A stretch of DNA of 41,706 nucleotides from an uncultured Shinella sp. (GCF_946479415.1 NZ_CAMLFY010000030.1:1-41706); one strand, 5' to 3'; positions 29,585-38,003 are shown, counted from the stretch's first letter. Program-made: numbers and translations. Notes: generated by a model from the letters alone, not told the origin.

Positions 29585-30500
29585 GGCGAACCCTCGGATC
29601 GAGCAGGCCATAGAGGATGTCGACAGCCAGGTTGAACACGATGACGAAGATGGCGATCAGCACGACCGTGCCCATGACGAGCGTATAGTCGCGGTTGATC
29701 GCGCCGAGCACGAAATAGCGCCCGACGCCGGGAATGGTGAAGATCGTCTCGACGACCGCCGAGCCGGTCAGGAGTGCGGCGGCGCAGGGTGCGAGATAGG
29801 AGACGACCGGCAGCATGGCGCCGCGCATGGCATGCACCACCACCACCGATTTCGCCGGCAGGCCGTAGGCCCGCGCGGTGCGGATATGGTCGGTGCGCAA
29901 GGCCTCGATCATCGAACCGCGCGTCAGGCGGGCGAAGACGGCAAGCTGCGGCAGCGCGAGCGCGATCATCGGCAGGACGAGGAAGCGCAGGGAACCATCC
30001 CCCCAGCCGCCGGCCGGCAGCCAGGCGAGCGTGATGGCGAAAATCAACGTCAGCACCGGGCCGACGACGAAGTTCGGCACCGTCACGCCGACGGTCGCGA
30101 CCGACATGACCGCGAAATCGAGCGCGCTGTTCTGCCTCAGCGCCGCGATCGTGCCGACGATGACGCCGCCGACGAGCGCGAGCAGCAGCGCGTAGAAGCC
30201 GAGCTCCATCGAATAGGGCAGGCCCTTGCCGATCAGCTCGGCAACGCTGTTGTCCTTGTAGATGTAGCTCGGACCGAAATCGCCGGTCAGAGCGTTGCTC
30301 ATATAGGTGAGGTATTGGCGCCAGAGCGGCTGATCGAGCTGGTAGGCCCGCATCAGGTTTTCCATCGTGGCGGGCGGCAACGGTCGTTCGAGATTGAACG
30401 GACCGCCGGGCGCAAAGCGCATCAGGAAAAAGGAAATCGTGACGACGATGAATAGCGTCGGCACGGCGCTGGCAAGGCGCCGCAGAACGAAAGCAAGCAT
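29577..30500 (-). CDS. Peptide ABC transporter permease (OppB/DppB type)
   Basis: Inner-membrane permease, 307 residues, starting MLAFVLRRLASAVPTLFIVV, the usual OppB first helix. LDQPLWRQYLTYMSNALTGDFG is the standard OppB periplasmic segment, and the EAA loop RTDHIRTARAYGLPAKSVV precedes the last helices. The C-terminal YTLVMGTVVLIAIFVIVFNL and DILYGLLDPRVRH complete the family pattern. Separated from the binding-protein gene by 59 bp with a hairpin. Confidence 0.94.
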   Translation of the reverse strand: MLAFVLRRLASAVPTLFIVVTISFFLMRFAPGGPFNLERPLPPATMENLMRAYQLDQPLWRQYLTYMSNALTGDFGPSYIYKDNSVAELIGKGLPYSMELGFYALLLALVGGVIVGTIAALRQNSALDFAVMSVATVGVTVPNFVVGPVLTLIFAITLAWLPAGGWGDGSLRFLVLPMIALALPQLAVFARLTRGSMIEALRTDHIRTARAYGLPAKSVVVVHAMRGAMLPVVSYLAPCAAALLTGSAVVETIFTIPGVGRYFVLGAINRDYTLVMGTVVLIAIFVIVFNLAVDILYGLLDPRVRHD

Positions 30501-30524
30501 GACCAGGTCTCCCCAGATACGCAG

Positions 30525-30548
30525 TGCGCGACCCTTCCGGGTCGCGCA
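30525..30548 (-). other. Intercistronic stem-loop between oppA and oppB
   Basis: TGCGCGACCC (30525-30534) and GGGTCGCGCA (30539-30548) form a perfect 10-bp stem with a four-base loop and no U-tract after it. Such hairpins after a binding-protein gene often protect its mRNA or partly stop transcription, giving more binding protein than permease. Confidence 0.6.
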
Positions 30549-30559
30549 TTTACGTTAGA

Positions 30560-32155
30560 TCATTCGGAAACGCTGAGGAAGCGGCTGAGGTGCTGGTTGG
30601 CGGCGTTGTCCTGCCAGCCCTGGACCTTGCCGGAGACAAGCCACAGATCGGCCTGCGTGAGGAACGGCGCGATCGGCTGTTCCTTCATGAGAACCGCTTC
30701 GGCGTCATGCAGGACCTTGGCGCGGGCCGCCGGGTCTCGCTCTTCATACGACTTCTTCATCAGGGCGTCGTAATCCGCATTGTTGAACTGGCCGTAGTTG
30801 AAGGTCTTGTTGGTGCTGACGCTGAGACCAAGGAAGTTTTCCGGATCCGCATAGTCGGCGACCCAGCCGGCGCGCGCCACGTTGAACTTGCCGCCTTCCT
30901 GCAGGTAGGCGTAGTGCGAGGACACGTCGAGGTTCACCATGGAGACGTCTGCGCCGAAGGTGTTCTTCCACATGTCGGCCACGGCGGTCGCCACGCGCTC
31001 GTGGTTCGGGTTGGTGTTGTAGCGGATCTCGATCTTCAGCGGCTTGCCGCCTTCGCCGTAGCCCGCTTCCTTCATCAGCTTCAGCGCCTCGTCCTCACGG
31101 TCGAGCTGCGACATGGTGCCGAAATCGGCGGTCGCCGGCGTGTAGCCCTGGATGCCCGGAGGCACCATGGAATAGGCCGGCAGCTGCGAACCGGAATAGA
31201 TTTCCTTGGCCAGGAAGTCGCGATCGACGGCCATGGAGAGCGCGCGGCGCACACGCACGTCGCTATAGGGCTCCTGGCGGGTGTCGAAGGCGTAGTAGTA
31301 GGTGGCGAGCGTCGGCGAGACATGCACCTCGTCGCCATAGCTCTTCTTCAGGCGCTCGATCTGGTCGGCGGAGAAATTGTAGACGAGGTCCATTTCCTTG
31401 GCCTCGAAGCGGCGCACGGATGCGGCCTGGTCGTCGATCGGATAGAAGACCACCTTGTCGAGCTTGACGTTGGCCGCATCCCAATACTCGGCATTCTTTT
31501 CGACGACGAGGTTGTCGTTCGGAACGTGGCTGACCAGCTTGAAGGCGCCGTTCGACACCATCGTGCCCGGCTTGACGAAGTCGGCGCCGTTCTTCTCGAC
31601 GCTCGCCTTGGAGACGGGCAGCGCCGTCTGGTGCGCCAGGAGTTCGAGGAAGAAGGGTGTCGGGCGCTCCAGCGTGATTTCCACGGTCTTGGCGTCCACC
31701 GCCTTCACGCCGAGCTGGTCGAGGCCGAGCTCGCCCTTGTTGACCTTTTCGGCATTCTTGATCGGGTAGAGGATGTTAGCGTAGCCGGCTGCCGTCTTCG
31801 GGTCTTCGACGCGGGTGAACGAGAAGGCGAAGTCTTCCGCCGTTACCGGCGAGCCATCCGACCACTTCGCGTTGTCGCGCAGCTTGAACGTGTAGACCGT
31901 GCCGTCATCGGAGACGGTCCAGCTTTCGGCCGCACCGGGCACGATCTTGCCGGCGGCGTCATAGATCGTCAGGCCTTCATAGAGATCCTTGAGGATGAAT
32001 TCCTCGATATTGATGGAGGTGTGCGCCTGGTCGAGCGTCTGCGGCTCGCCGGCATTGCCGCGATGGAGCACCGCTTCGGCGAGTGCCGGGCTTGCGCCGA
32101 TGAGGATAGCACCAGCCAGAAGTGCTGCACGAAAACCGATCATTTTGTTTGCCAT
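30560..32155 (-). CDS. Peptide ABC transporter substrate-binding protein (OppA type)
   Basis: Periplasmic solute-binding protein, 531 residues, SBP family 5. A Sec signal peptide is seen at 1-26 (MANKMIGFRAALLAGAILIG, cleavage after ASPALA). Family features: GEPQTLDQAHTSINIEEFILKDL near the N-terminus, ESWTVSDDGTVYTFKLRDNAKWSDG (the SBP5 signature region) and RRALSMAVDRDFL. The start at 32155 has AAGGA upstream. First gene of oppA-B-C-DF; the substrate could be di-, oligo- or modified peptides. A peptide importer within a few kilobases of a peptide-natural-product locus is noted but probably unrelated. Confidence 0.92.
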   Translation of the reverse strand: MANKMIGFRAALLAGAILIGASPALAEAVLHRGNAGEPQTLDQAHTSINIEEFILKDLYEGLTIYDAAGKIVPGAAESWTVSDDGTVYTFKLRDNAKWSDGSPVTAEDFAFSFTRVEDPKTAAGYANILYPIKNAEKVNKGELGLDQLGVKAVDAKTVEITLERPTPFFLELLAHQTALPVSKASVEKNGADFVKPGTMVSNGAFKLVSHVPNDNLVVEKNAEYWDAANVKLDKVVFYPIDDQAASVRRFEAKEMDLVYNFSADQIERLKKSYGDEVHVSPTLATYYYAFDTRQEPYSDVRVRRALSMAVDRDFLAKEIYSGSQLPAYSMVPPGIQGYTPATADFGTMSQLDREDEALKLMKEAGYGEGGKPLKIEIRYNTNPNHERVATAVADMWKNTFGADVSMVNLDVSSHYAYLQEGGKFNVARAGWVADYADPENFLGLSVSTNKTFNYGQFNNADYDALMKKSYEERDPAARAKVLHDAEAVLMKEQPIAPFLTQADLWLVSGKVQGWQDNAANQHLSRFLSVSE

Positions 32156-32434
32156 TTTGTTGTCCTTCCCCGTTGTTGTTTTTTGGGTGCACAATCAATT
32201 GTCGCTGTTTTGTCTGTTGGCAAGACCCTAAAAACAGGAATTGCACCGTGCGTCTGCAACCTGCGCGAAGCCCGCAAAAAGCAGGAAAAACACGGCCTTA
32301 AGCGCAGCGAAGACCGGACGAGTGAGAAGAATATTTCCCTTTGCCCAAATTATTCGCAGTTTTCTGCCAACCGTTTTGCACGAATTTCTGCGATTGATCC
32401 GCCATCGAACACGAGCCAGAAACGGAGTCCCACG

Positions 32435-33208
32435 ATGAACTGGTTGAAGACCCTCGCTGCCGCTGCAGCGCTTCAGGCCGCCATCCTCGCACCCGCCCAT
32501 GCCGGCGAAAACCTCGCCGCCGTCCAGTCGGCCGGCGCGCTGAAGATCGGCACCGAAGGCACCTACGCGCCCTTCACCTACCATGATACCGACGGCAAGC
32601 TGGTCGGCTTCGACGTCGAGATCGGCGAAGCCATCGCAAAGAAGCTTGGCGTCAAGGCCGAGTTCCTGGAAGGCAAGTGGGACGGCCTGATCGCCGGCCT
32701 CGACGCCAACCGCTACGACGCCGTGATCAACCAGGTCGGCATCACCGAAGCGCGCAAGCAGAAATATGACTTCTCCGAGCCCTATATCGCCTCCAAGGCC
32801 GTGCTGATCGTGCGCGCCGACGATGACAGCATCAAGGGCTTCGCCGACCTGAAGGGCAAGAAGTCCGCCCAGTCGCTGACCAGCAACTTCGGCAAGATCG
32901 CCGAGGGCGCGGGTGCAGAACTCGTCGGCACCGACGGTTTCGACCAGTCGATCCAGCTCGTGCTGACCGGCCGCGCCGACGCCACGATCAACGACAGCCT
33001 GTCCTTCCTCGACTTCAAGAAGCACAAGCCCGACGCTAACGTGAAGATCGCCGCCGAGCAGGAAAACGCCGACTATTCCGGCGTGATCATCCGCAAGGGC
33101 GAGCCGGAACTCCTGGAAGCGATCAACAAGGCGCTCGTCGACATCAAGGCCGACGGCACCTACAAGGCGATCTCCGACAAGTATTTCGGCCAGGACGTCT
33201 CGAAGTAA
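32435..33208 (+). CDS. Amino-acid ABC transporter substrate-binding protein (cystine/polar amino acid type)
   Basis: A 257-residue periplasmic binding protein of SBP family 3. Signal peptide 1-23 (MNWLKTLAAAAALQAAILAP, cleavage after AHA). GTEGTYAPFTYHDTDGKLVGFDVEIGEAI, KWDGLIAGLDANRYDAVINQVGIT and the later FSEPYIASKAVLIV are typical of FliY/TcyA-like cystine-binding proteins. The start at 32435 has GGAG upstream. Divergent from oppA; the 279-bp gap between them must hold both promoters and contains a small inverted repeat ACAAT-CA-ATTGT at 32191-32202. Substrate class is inferred. Confidence 0.9.
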   Translation: MNWLKTLAAAAALQAAILAPAHAGENLAAVQSAGALKIGTEGTYAPFTYHDTDGKLVGFDVEIGEAIAKKLGVKAEFLEGKWDGLIAGLDANRYDAVINQVGITEARKQKYDFSEPYIASKAVLIVRADDDSIKGFADLKGKKSAQSLTSNFGKIAEGAGAELVGTDGFDQSIQLVLTGRADATINDSLSFLDFKKHKPDANVKIAAEQENADYSGVIIRKGEPELLEAINKALVDIKADGTYKAISDKYFGQDVSK

Positions 33209-33264
33209 TCATGAGACGGCCGCTTCGCGGCGGCCCGTTCCTGTCCTATAGATGAAACGACCAA

Positions 33265-33288
33265 CTGGCCGGGGATACCCCCGGCCAG
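33265..33288 (+). other. Intercistronic stem-loop behind the amino-acid binding protein
   Basis: CTGGCCGGGG (33265-33274) and CCCCGGCCAG (33279-33288) make a perfect 10-bp stem with loop ATAC. A weaker GC hairpin (33219-33231) lies closer to the stop codon. No U-tract follows, so it is more likely an RNA-stability or partial-termination element before the permease gene. Confidence 0.55.
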
Positions 33289-33309
33289 CCGCATTTCGGA
33301 GGGTTTTCC

Positions 33310-33990
33310 GTGCCGCCGTGGCTTCAACTGATGCTGGACTCGCTTGCGCCCCTTCTGTGGGCAGCGCTTGTCTTCACCATTCCGCTCACCCTCCTGTCCT
33401 TCGTGCTGGGCCTGACGCTCGGTCTGCTCACCGCCATTGCGCGGCTGTTCGGGCCGAAACCTCTGGTCGCCGTCGCCCGCTTCTATGTCTGGGTGATCCG
33501 CGGCACCCCGCTGCTCGTGCAGCTCTTCGTCATCTTCTACGGCCTGCCGAGCGTCGGCATCCTGCTCGACGCCTTCCCCGCGGCCCTCATCGGCTTCACC
33601 TTGAATGTCGGCGCCTATACGTCGGAGATCATCCGCGCCGTCATTTCGTCTGTGCCGCGCGGCCAGTGGGAAGCAGCCTATTCGATCGGCATGAGCTGGT
33701 CGCAGGCGATGCGCCGCACCATCCTGCCGCAGGCAACGCGCGTTGCCGTTCCGCCGCTTTCCAATACCTTCATTTCACTGGTGAAGGACACCTCGCTTGC
33801 CGCCGCCGTCACCGTGCCGGAACTCTTCCAGACGGCGCAGCGCATCGTCGCCACCACCTATGAGCCGCTGATCCTCTATATCGAGGCGGCGCTGATCTAT
33901 CTGGCCTTGAGCTCCGTGCTCTCGGCCCTTCAGGTGCGGCTGGAGAAGCGCTTTGCCCGCTATGGCGGCTTCCTGGAGGCGCGCACATGA
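33310..33990 (+). CDS. Amino-acid ABC transporter permease
   Basis: Inner-membrane permease of the HisM/TcyB type, 226 residues. It uses a GTG start (33310) with GGAGGG six bases upstream; no ATG is placed better. Helix 1 is at about 8-40; VWVIRGTPLLVQLFVIFYGLP is the characteristic segment of polar amino-acid permeases; the EAA loop is EAAYSIGMSWSQAMRRTILP. Overlaps the ATPase gene by four bases (ATGA). Confidence 0.92.
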   Translation: MPPWLQLMLDSLAPLLWAALVFTIPLTLLSFVLGLTLGLLTAIARLFGPKPLVAVARFYVWVIRGTPLLVQLFVIFYGLPSVGILLDAFPAALIGFTLNVGAYTSEIIRAVISSVPRGQWEAAYSIGMSWSQAMRRTILPQATRVAVPPLSNTFISLVKDTSLAAAVTVPELFQTAQRIVATTYEPLILYIEAALIYLALSSVLSALQVRLEKRFARYGGFLEART

Positions 33991-34748
33991 TCGAACTCCG
34001 CCACATCGAAAAACGCTTCGGCGACAACCACGTCCTGCGCGACATCAGCCTCAGCCTCGCGGAAGGCACGGTGACGGCGCTTGTCGGCCCCTCGGGCGGC
34101 GGCAAGAGCACGCTTCTGCGCTGCATCAACCTGCTGGAAACGCCGACGTCGGGCTCCATCAAGCTGGGCGATGAGAAGATCGACTTCGCGCCCGGCCGCA
34201 AGGTCGGATGGGACGCGGTGCAGAAGCTGCGCCGGCAGACCGGCATGGTCTTCCAGAATTTCCAGCTCTTCCCGCACCAGACGGCCATCGCCAATGTGAT
34301 GGAGGGCCTCGTCACCGTCTTGAAATGGCCCGCCGACAAGGCGCGCGCCCGGGCGCTGGAACTGCTCGAAAAGGTCGGCATGGCGCACAAGGCGGATGCT
34401 TGGCCGGCGACCCTCTCCGGCGGCCAGCAGCAGCGTGTCGCAATCGCCCGCGCGCTCGCTCCCTCGCCGCGCGTGCTGCTCTGCGACGAGCCGACCTCGG
34501 CGCTCGATCCGGAGCTTGCCGAGGAGGTTGTTGAAGTGCTGAGCCGGCTTGCCCGCGAAGGCACGACCATGGTCATGGCGACGCATGATCTGCGGCTTGC
34601 CTCGCGCGTTGCCGATGCGGTCGTTTTCCTCGATGGCGGCGTGATCGTCGAGCAGGGTGCGCCGCGTACGATCTTCTCGACGCCACAGCGCGAACGGACG
34701 AAAAAATTCATCGCGTCGCTGAGCGCACCACAGAATTACGACATATAG
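33987..34748 (+). CDS. Amino-acid ABC transporter ATP-binding protein
   Basis: A 253-residue ABC ATPase of the polar amino-acid (GlnQ/TcyC) group. Walker A is GPSGGGKST (about 35-43), the Q-loop GMVFQNFQLFPHQT, the signature LSGGQQQRVAIARAL, Walker [16 protein letters not shown] and the H-loop MATHDLRLAS. It is the last gene of the binding protein-permease-ATPase operon. The 135-bp gap to the next gene is noncoding; it has no clear terminator. Confidence 0.94.
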   Translation: MIELRHIEKRFGDNHVLRDISLSLAEGTVTALVGPSGGGKSTLLRCINLLETPTSGSIKLGDEKIDFAPGRKVGWDAVQKLRRQTGMVFQNFQLFPHQTAIANVMEGLVTVLKWPADKARARALELLEKVGMAHKADAWPATLSGGQQQRVAIARALAPSPRVLLCDEPTSALDPELAEEVVEVLSRLAREGTTMVMATHDLRLASRVADAVVFLDGGVIVEQGAPRTIFSTPQRERTKKFIASLSAPQNYDI

Positions 34749-34883
34749 ACTACACGCGACTTCACGTTACGGTAGCGACTATTTCCGCAACGCGACAGTT
34801 GCATCCGCTCCGCGATTCAAGCAGAGTGAGGGGATAGTTGTATCTCGCCATGCCCCGGCATGCCTTAAGGGGGAGAAAGCCTC

Positions 34884-35327
34884 ATGACCAAGAAAGTCCC
34901 TAACCCGATCGACGTCTTCGTCGGTTCCCGCGTCCGCCTGCGCAGGCTGATGGTGGGCATGAGTCAGGAGGCACTTGCGGACCGGCTCGGCGTGACCTTT
35001 CAGCAGGTCCAGAAATACGAAAAGGGCACGAACCGCATCAGCGCGAGCCGCCTCCAGGCGATCTCCGATGTCTTCCGTGTACCGCCGAGCTTCTTCTTCC
35101 AGGACGACGACAGCAACGCACCGAGCGCCGGCGCCGGGCACGAGACGGGCGACGTCTCGACCTTCGTCTCCTCCAAGGAAGGCCTCGACCTCAACCGCGC
35201 CTTCCTGAAGATCGAGGATGCCGGGGTTCGCAAGTCGATCATCCAGCTCGCGACCGCTCTTTCCAAGGCAAGCGCTGCCGACACGGCAGGTGATCGCGCC
35301 GACAACGCGCCGGAACTGCGGATCTGA
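34884..35327 (+). CDS. XRE-family helix-turn-helix regulator (PraR-like)
   Basis: A 147-residue regulator. The Cro/C1-type HTH spans about residues 14-70 (VGSRVRLRRLMVGMSQEALA, then GVTFQQVQKYEKGTNRISAS). The N-terminal PNPIDVFVGSRVRLRR and the post-HTH VPPSFFFQDD are typical of rhizobial PraR-like regulators, several of which control quorum sensing, biofilm or cell-cycle genes. The tail is acidic and Ala-rich. It ends only seven bases before the winged-helix/TPR regulator, so the two may be cotranscribed and it may belong to the peptide locus; it may equally be a neighbour by chance. Confidence 0.85.
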   Translation: MTKKVPNPIDVFVGSRVRLRRLMVGMSQEALADRLGVTFQQVQKYEKGTNRISASRLQAISDVFRVPPSFFFQDDDSNAPSAGAGHETGDVSTFVSSKEGLDLNRAFLKIEDAGVRKSIIQLATALSKASAADTAGDRADNAPELRI

Positions 35328-35334
35328 GCCCAAA

Positions 35335-37146
35335 ATGCCGGCACGGCTGCAGACGTTCGGTCATCTGCGCCTGCTCGACGAGGGCGGCAATGATATCGCC
35401 TTTCCTGAAAAGGCGCTTCTGATCCTCGGTTATCTTCTCACGCGCGGCATCACCGAGATGCCGCGTGCCGAAGTTGCGAGCCTCTTCTGGGACGAAGAGC
35501 ACAGCGCCAGCGCCTTCGCCAATCTGCGCCAGACGGTATCGCGCGTCCAGAAGCGCCAGCGCGAGCTGGACCGCGCATATCTGACCTTCACCGATACCAC
35601 GGTCTCGCTCGGATCGGAGCCCGTTGAAAGCGACGTCGGGCAGATCCGCGACGGCGCGAACCTCAATGTGCTGACGGACCTCCTGAACGAGGATTTCCTC
35701 AAATACGCCAAGCCGGGCAACCGCATGCTGACAAGCTGGATCGCGTTGCAGCGAACGGCCCATATGGCGCTTTTGCGCACGACCCTGCTCGACGGAAAGC
35801 CGGCCGATAACGGAGCGCTGCGGCAGGCGCGCTCGGCCGCAGCGCTCCGCCTTCTGGAAGTCAGCCCCGATGACGAAGAGGTACGGGCCGTGCTGACGGG
35901 CCGGCCGGCCATGCACGCCTCCCTGATGACGCTTCAGCCGTCCATCCAGGCTCTGACGCCGCAGGAACATGAGATCGCGCCGCCCCGCAAGAACCCGCCG
36001 CGGGTCGTGCTCCTTCCGCCCGTTACCACACTCGCCGCACGCAACGCCGCGCGCTTCTCCGAAGCCCTGATCGAGGACGTGACGATTGGGCTTTGCGCCC
36101 TGCGCTCCATCTCGATCATCGCGCCGCACACCGCAGCCCAGATATCGCTTCAGACCGACCGGGCCGCGACCTACGAGCGCCACAAGATCAGCTACATCCT
36201 GGAGACGCGGCTGCGCGACGAAGGCGACAGCCACACGCTGTTTGCCCAGCTCATCTTCTTCGGCAGCGACGAGGTCATCTGGGCCGACCGTTTCCCTCTC
36301 ACGGCGGAAGGGCTTGCCCGCTCACGGCAAATGATCGCCCATCAGATCGCAGGCGCGATCGCGACGCAGATTGAGATGAATGAACTCATTCGCAGCGACT
36401 ATGAGCGGGATGCCGACGCCTATCGCAGCTTCCTGATCGGTCAGGGTCAGCTAAAAAAGCTCGATCTGCGCGATATCAGACGTGCAAGGAAAAGCTTTCG
36501 CGAGGCTTTGCAGGCGGATGCCGGCTTTGCGCCAGCCATTGGCGGTCTCGCCCGCAGCTATTTCCTGGAATGGCTGGTAACAGCCCGTGGCGACGAAGAG
36601 CTTCTGCGGCAGGCGGAGCGATATGCCGAGGAAACCATCCGCGCCGACGAACGCCTGCCGGCAGGATATCGGGAACTCGGCGTCGTCAAGCTCTATGCCC
36701 GCCGTTTCGACGAAAGCATTGCTGTCCTCGACCGAGCCGAGGCGCTGAGCCCGCATTACGCCAATGTCATTGCAAGCTATGCCGATACGCTTGTACAGGC
36801 CTCTCTTCCTGATGCCGGCCTACAGAAGATCGAAAATGCCATCCAACTCAATCCCCTTCCGCCGGATGAATATTTCTGGACCGCCGCCGGCGCGAATTAC
36901 TTCATGGGCGAGTACGAGACAGCCCTTGCCTATATCGGCCGCATGAAGGACGCCGCACCCGCCCATCGGCTCTCGGCTGCATGTTGGGGCATGCTGGGCG
37001 ATAAGCAAAAGGCACGCCGCTTCGTTAGACGCACCTACGATCTCAATCCAAATTTCAGCCTCGAAACGTGGATGGCAGTCGTTCCGATCAAGGAGGAACA
37101 ATACAAGGAAATGTATCGAGAAGGCCTAAAGAAAGCTGGCTTCTAA
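35335..37146 (+). CDS. Winged-helix (SARP/BTAD-like) regulator with TolB-like and TPR regions
   Basis: A 603-residue soluble regulator. N-terminal OmpR/SARP-like winged helix at about 5-95 (LQTFGHLRLLDEGGNDIAFP, EVASLFWDE, ANLRQTVSRVQKR) with an activator-like helical segment to about 190. The middle (about 222-350; RVVLLPPVTTLAARNAARFS, DEVIWADRFPLT) resembles the adenylate-cyclase-associated TolB-like domain. TPR-like repeats occupy about 365-600 (YLEWL, AEETIRADERLPAGYRELGV, ALSPHYANV). It has no ribosome site of its own, consistent with coupling to the XRE gene. The first precursor peptide starts 26 bp later, so it is the likely local activator of the RiPP genes. Ligand unknown. Confidence 0.82.
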   Translation: MPARLQTFGHLRLLDEGGNDIAFPEKALLILGYLLTRGITEMPRAEVASLFWDEEHSASAFANLRQTVSRVQKRQRELDRAYLTFTDTTVSLGSEPVESDVGQIRDGANLNVLTDLLNEDFLKYAKPGNRMLTSWIALQRTAHMALLRTTLLDGKPADNGALRQARSAAALRLLEVSPDDEEVRAVLTGRPAMHASLMTLQPSIQALTPQEHEIAPPRKNPPRVVLLPPVTTLAARNAARFSEALIEDVTIGLCALRSISIIAPHTAAQISLQTDRAATYERHKISYILETRLRDEGDSHTLFAQLIFFGSDEVIWADRFPLTAEGLARSRQMIAHQIAGAIATQIEMNELIRSDYERDADAYRSFLIGQGQLKKLDLRDIRRARKSFREALQADAGFAPAIGGLARSYFLEWLVTARGDEELLRQAERYAEETIRADERLPAGYRELGVVKLYARRFDESIAVLDRAEALSPHYANVIASYADTLVQASLPDAGLQKIENAIQLNPLPPDEYFWTAAGANYFMGEYETALAYIGRMKDAAPAHRLSAACWGMLGDKQKARRFVRRTYDLNPNFSLETWMAVVPIKEEQYKEMYREGLKKAGF

Positions 37147-37172
37147 ACTTAATACTAAAAAGGAGATAGTAA

Positions 37173-37433
37173 ATGTCGAAAATCGTTGTAATTGGCGTCG
37201 AGGGCGATGATAACCTTTGGGTGGCGGACCTGGACGCAGGAACGATCGTCAAATTGGCCGGCACACCCACCGGGCAACTCAAAGCTGTTGACCAAATGCG
37301 TAAAGCAGGGCTGACGGTTACCCAAGGCGTCAATCTCGCTGCTGTCGCGAAATCCGTAGATGCGGTCTCCGGCGGCTTCCTCGATGTTTCCAGTGGCTTT
37401 CTGGACGCTTCCGGCGGCTTTCTGGACAACTGA
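37173..37433 (+). CDS. Putative RiPP precursor peptide 1 (three-core)
   Basis: An 86-residue peptide, ribosome site AGGAGA. The N-terminal part MSKIVVIGVEGDDNLWVADL (1-20) and DAGT match the three following paralogs. The linker is NLAAVAKSVDAV. The C-terminus (66-86) holds three seven-residue units: SGGFLDV, SSGFLDA, SGGFLDN. No Cys is present; Ser, Gly and Asp are the conserved core residues. It is inferred to be a leader plus repeated core substrate for the adjacent YcaO-TfuA pair, each unit perhaps released by proteolysis. Function is not proven; it is not a recognised protein family. Confidence 0.8.
   Translation: MSKIVVIGVEGDDNLWVADLDAGTIVKLAGTPTGQLKAVDQMRKAGLTVTQGVNLAAVAKSVDAVSGGFLDVSSGFLDASGGFLDN
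37368..37430 (+). repeat. Three tandem 21-bp core repeats in precursor 1
   Basis: The DNA encoding residues 66-86 is made of three 21-bp units. They start TCCGGCGGCTT, TCCAGTGGCTT and TCCGGCGGCTT and differ mostly at synonymous positions (for example CTCGAT versus CTGGAC for Leu-Asp). This shows coding selection on the peptide repeat, not recent slippage. Confidence 0.85.
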
Positions 37434-37518
37434 TCGGAGCGCTCTGCCTGGAAAAAACATTTGCCTCTAATCGGGAGATTGCTACCATTTTCATGTGCTA
37501 ACCAAAGAGGGGGAGAAT

Positions 37519-37719
37519 ATGTCTCAAATGGTCATGATCGAAGTAGAGGGTGAACCTGGTCTCTGGATGGCCGACCATGATGCGCGCACTCTCACCGCAG
37601 TCGCTTCACGGTCGTCTGAGGATCTGTGCAAGGGTGGTGAAGTCGTAAAGCGCAACATTAACCCCGCAGCCTTTTCTCAAGCCGCCGAACCTCTTTCAGG
37701 TGGCTACATGGATAAATGA
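37519..37719 (+). CDS. Putative RiPP precursor peptide 2
   Basis: A 66-residue paralog of precursor 1 starting at the ATG 37519 behind GGGGGAGA; an in-frame ATG at 37495 would add eight residues and lacks a site. Leader MSQMVMIEVEGEPGLWMADH, core SGGYMDK at 60-66. It is the most divergent copy: ADH instead of ADL, ART instead of AGT, and the only Cys of the family (Cys38, in the leader, so not a core residue). Preceded by an 85-bp gap (37434-37518) with no other feature seen. Confidence 0.78.
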   Translation: MSQMVMIEVEGEPGLWMADHDARTLTAVASRSSEDLCKGGEVVKRNINPAAFSQAAEPLSGGYMDK

Positions 37720-37766
37720 GCCTTTGCCCTGTCGGCAAGGCCTTCACGAAACGGAGGAAGGAAAAA

Positions 37767-37967
37767 ATGTCGAAAATCGTTGTTCTCGGCCTTGAAGGGG
37801 AAGACGGTATTTGGGTTGCCGATCTGGATGCAGGCACTGTCGCAGCCGTCACAGGCTCCGCAGCAAATGCCTTTCGCAAGGCCGATAAGGCTTTCGTGAG
37901 TGGCATCAAATTTGCAGCTGTGGCTGAAACCGCGACGTCACTCTCGGGCGGATTTTACGACAAGTGA
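37767..37967 (+). CDS. Putative RiPP precursor peptide 3
   Basis: A 66-residue paralog with ribosome site GGAGGAAGG and start ATG 37767 (an earlier in-frame ATG at 37716 overlaps precursor 2). Leader MSKIVVLGLEGEDGIWVADL, linker FAAVAETATSL, core SGGFYDK at 60-66. Same exact length as precursors 2 and 4. Followed immediately by a 13-bp perfect stem-loop. Confidence 0.8.
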   Translation: MSKIVVLGLEGEDGIWVADLDAGTVAAVTGSAANAFRKADKAFVSGIKFAAVAETATSLSGGFYDK

Positions 37968-37970
37968 GCA

Positions 37971-38003
37971 TTAAGGCCGCGAGTCGTAATCTCGCGGCCT
38001 TAA
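37971..38003 (+). other. 13-bp perfect stem-loop between precursors 3 and 4
   Basis: TTAAGGCCGCGAG (37971-37983) and CTCGCGGCCTTAA (37991-38003) are exact complements around a seven-base loop, three bases after the precursor 3 stop. No U-run follows. It may end most transcripts behind precursors 1-3, protect their mRNA, or both, so that little YcaO-TfuA message is made compared with precursor. The stretch to 38071 carries nothing else recognisable; a promoter for precursor 4 may lie there. Confidence 0.7.
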
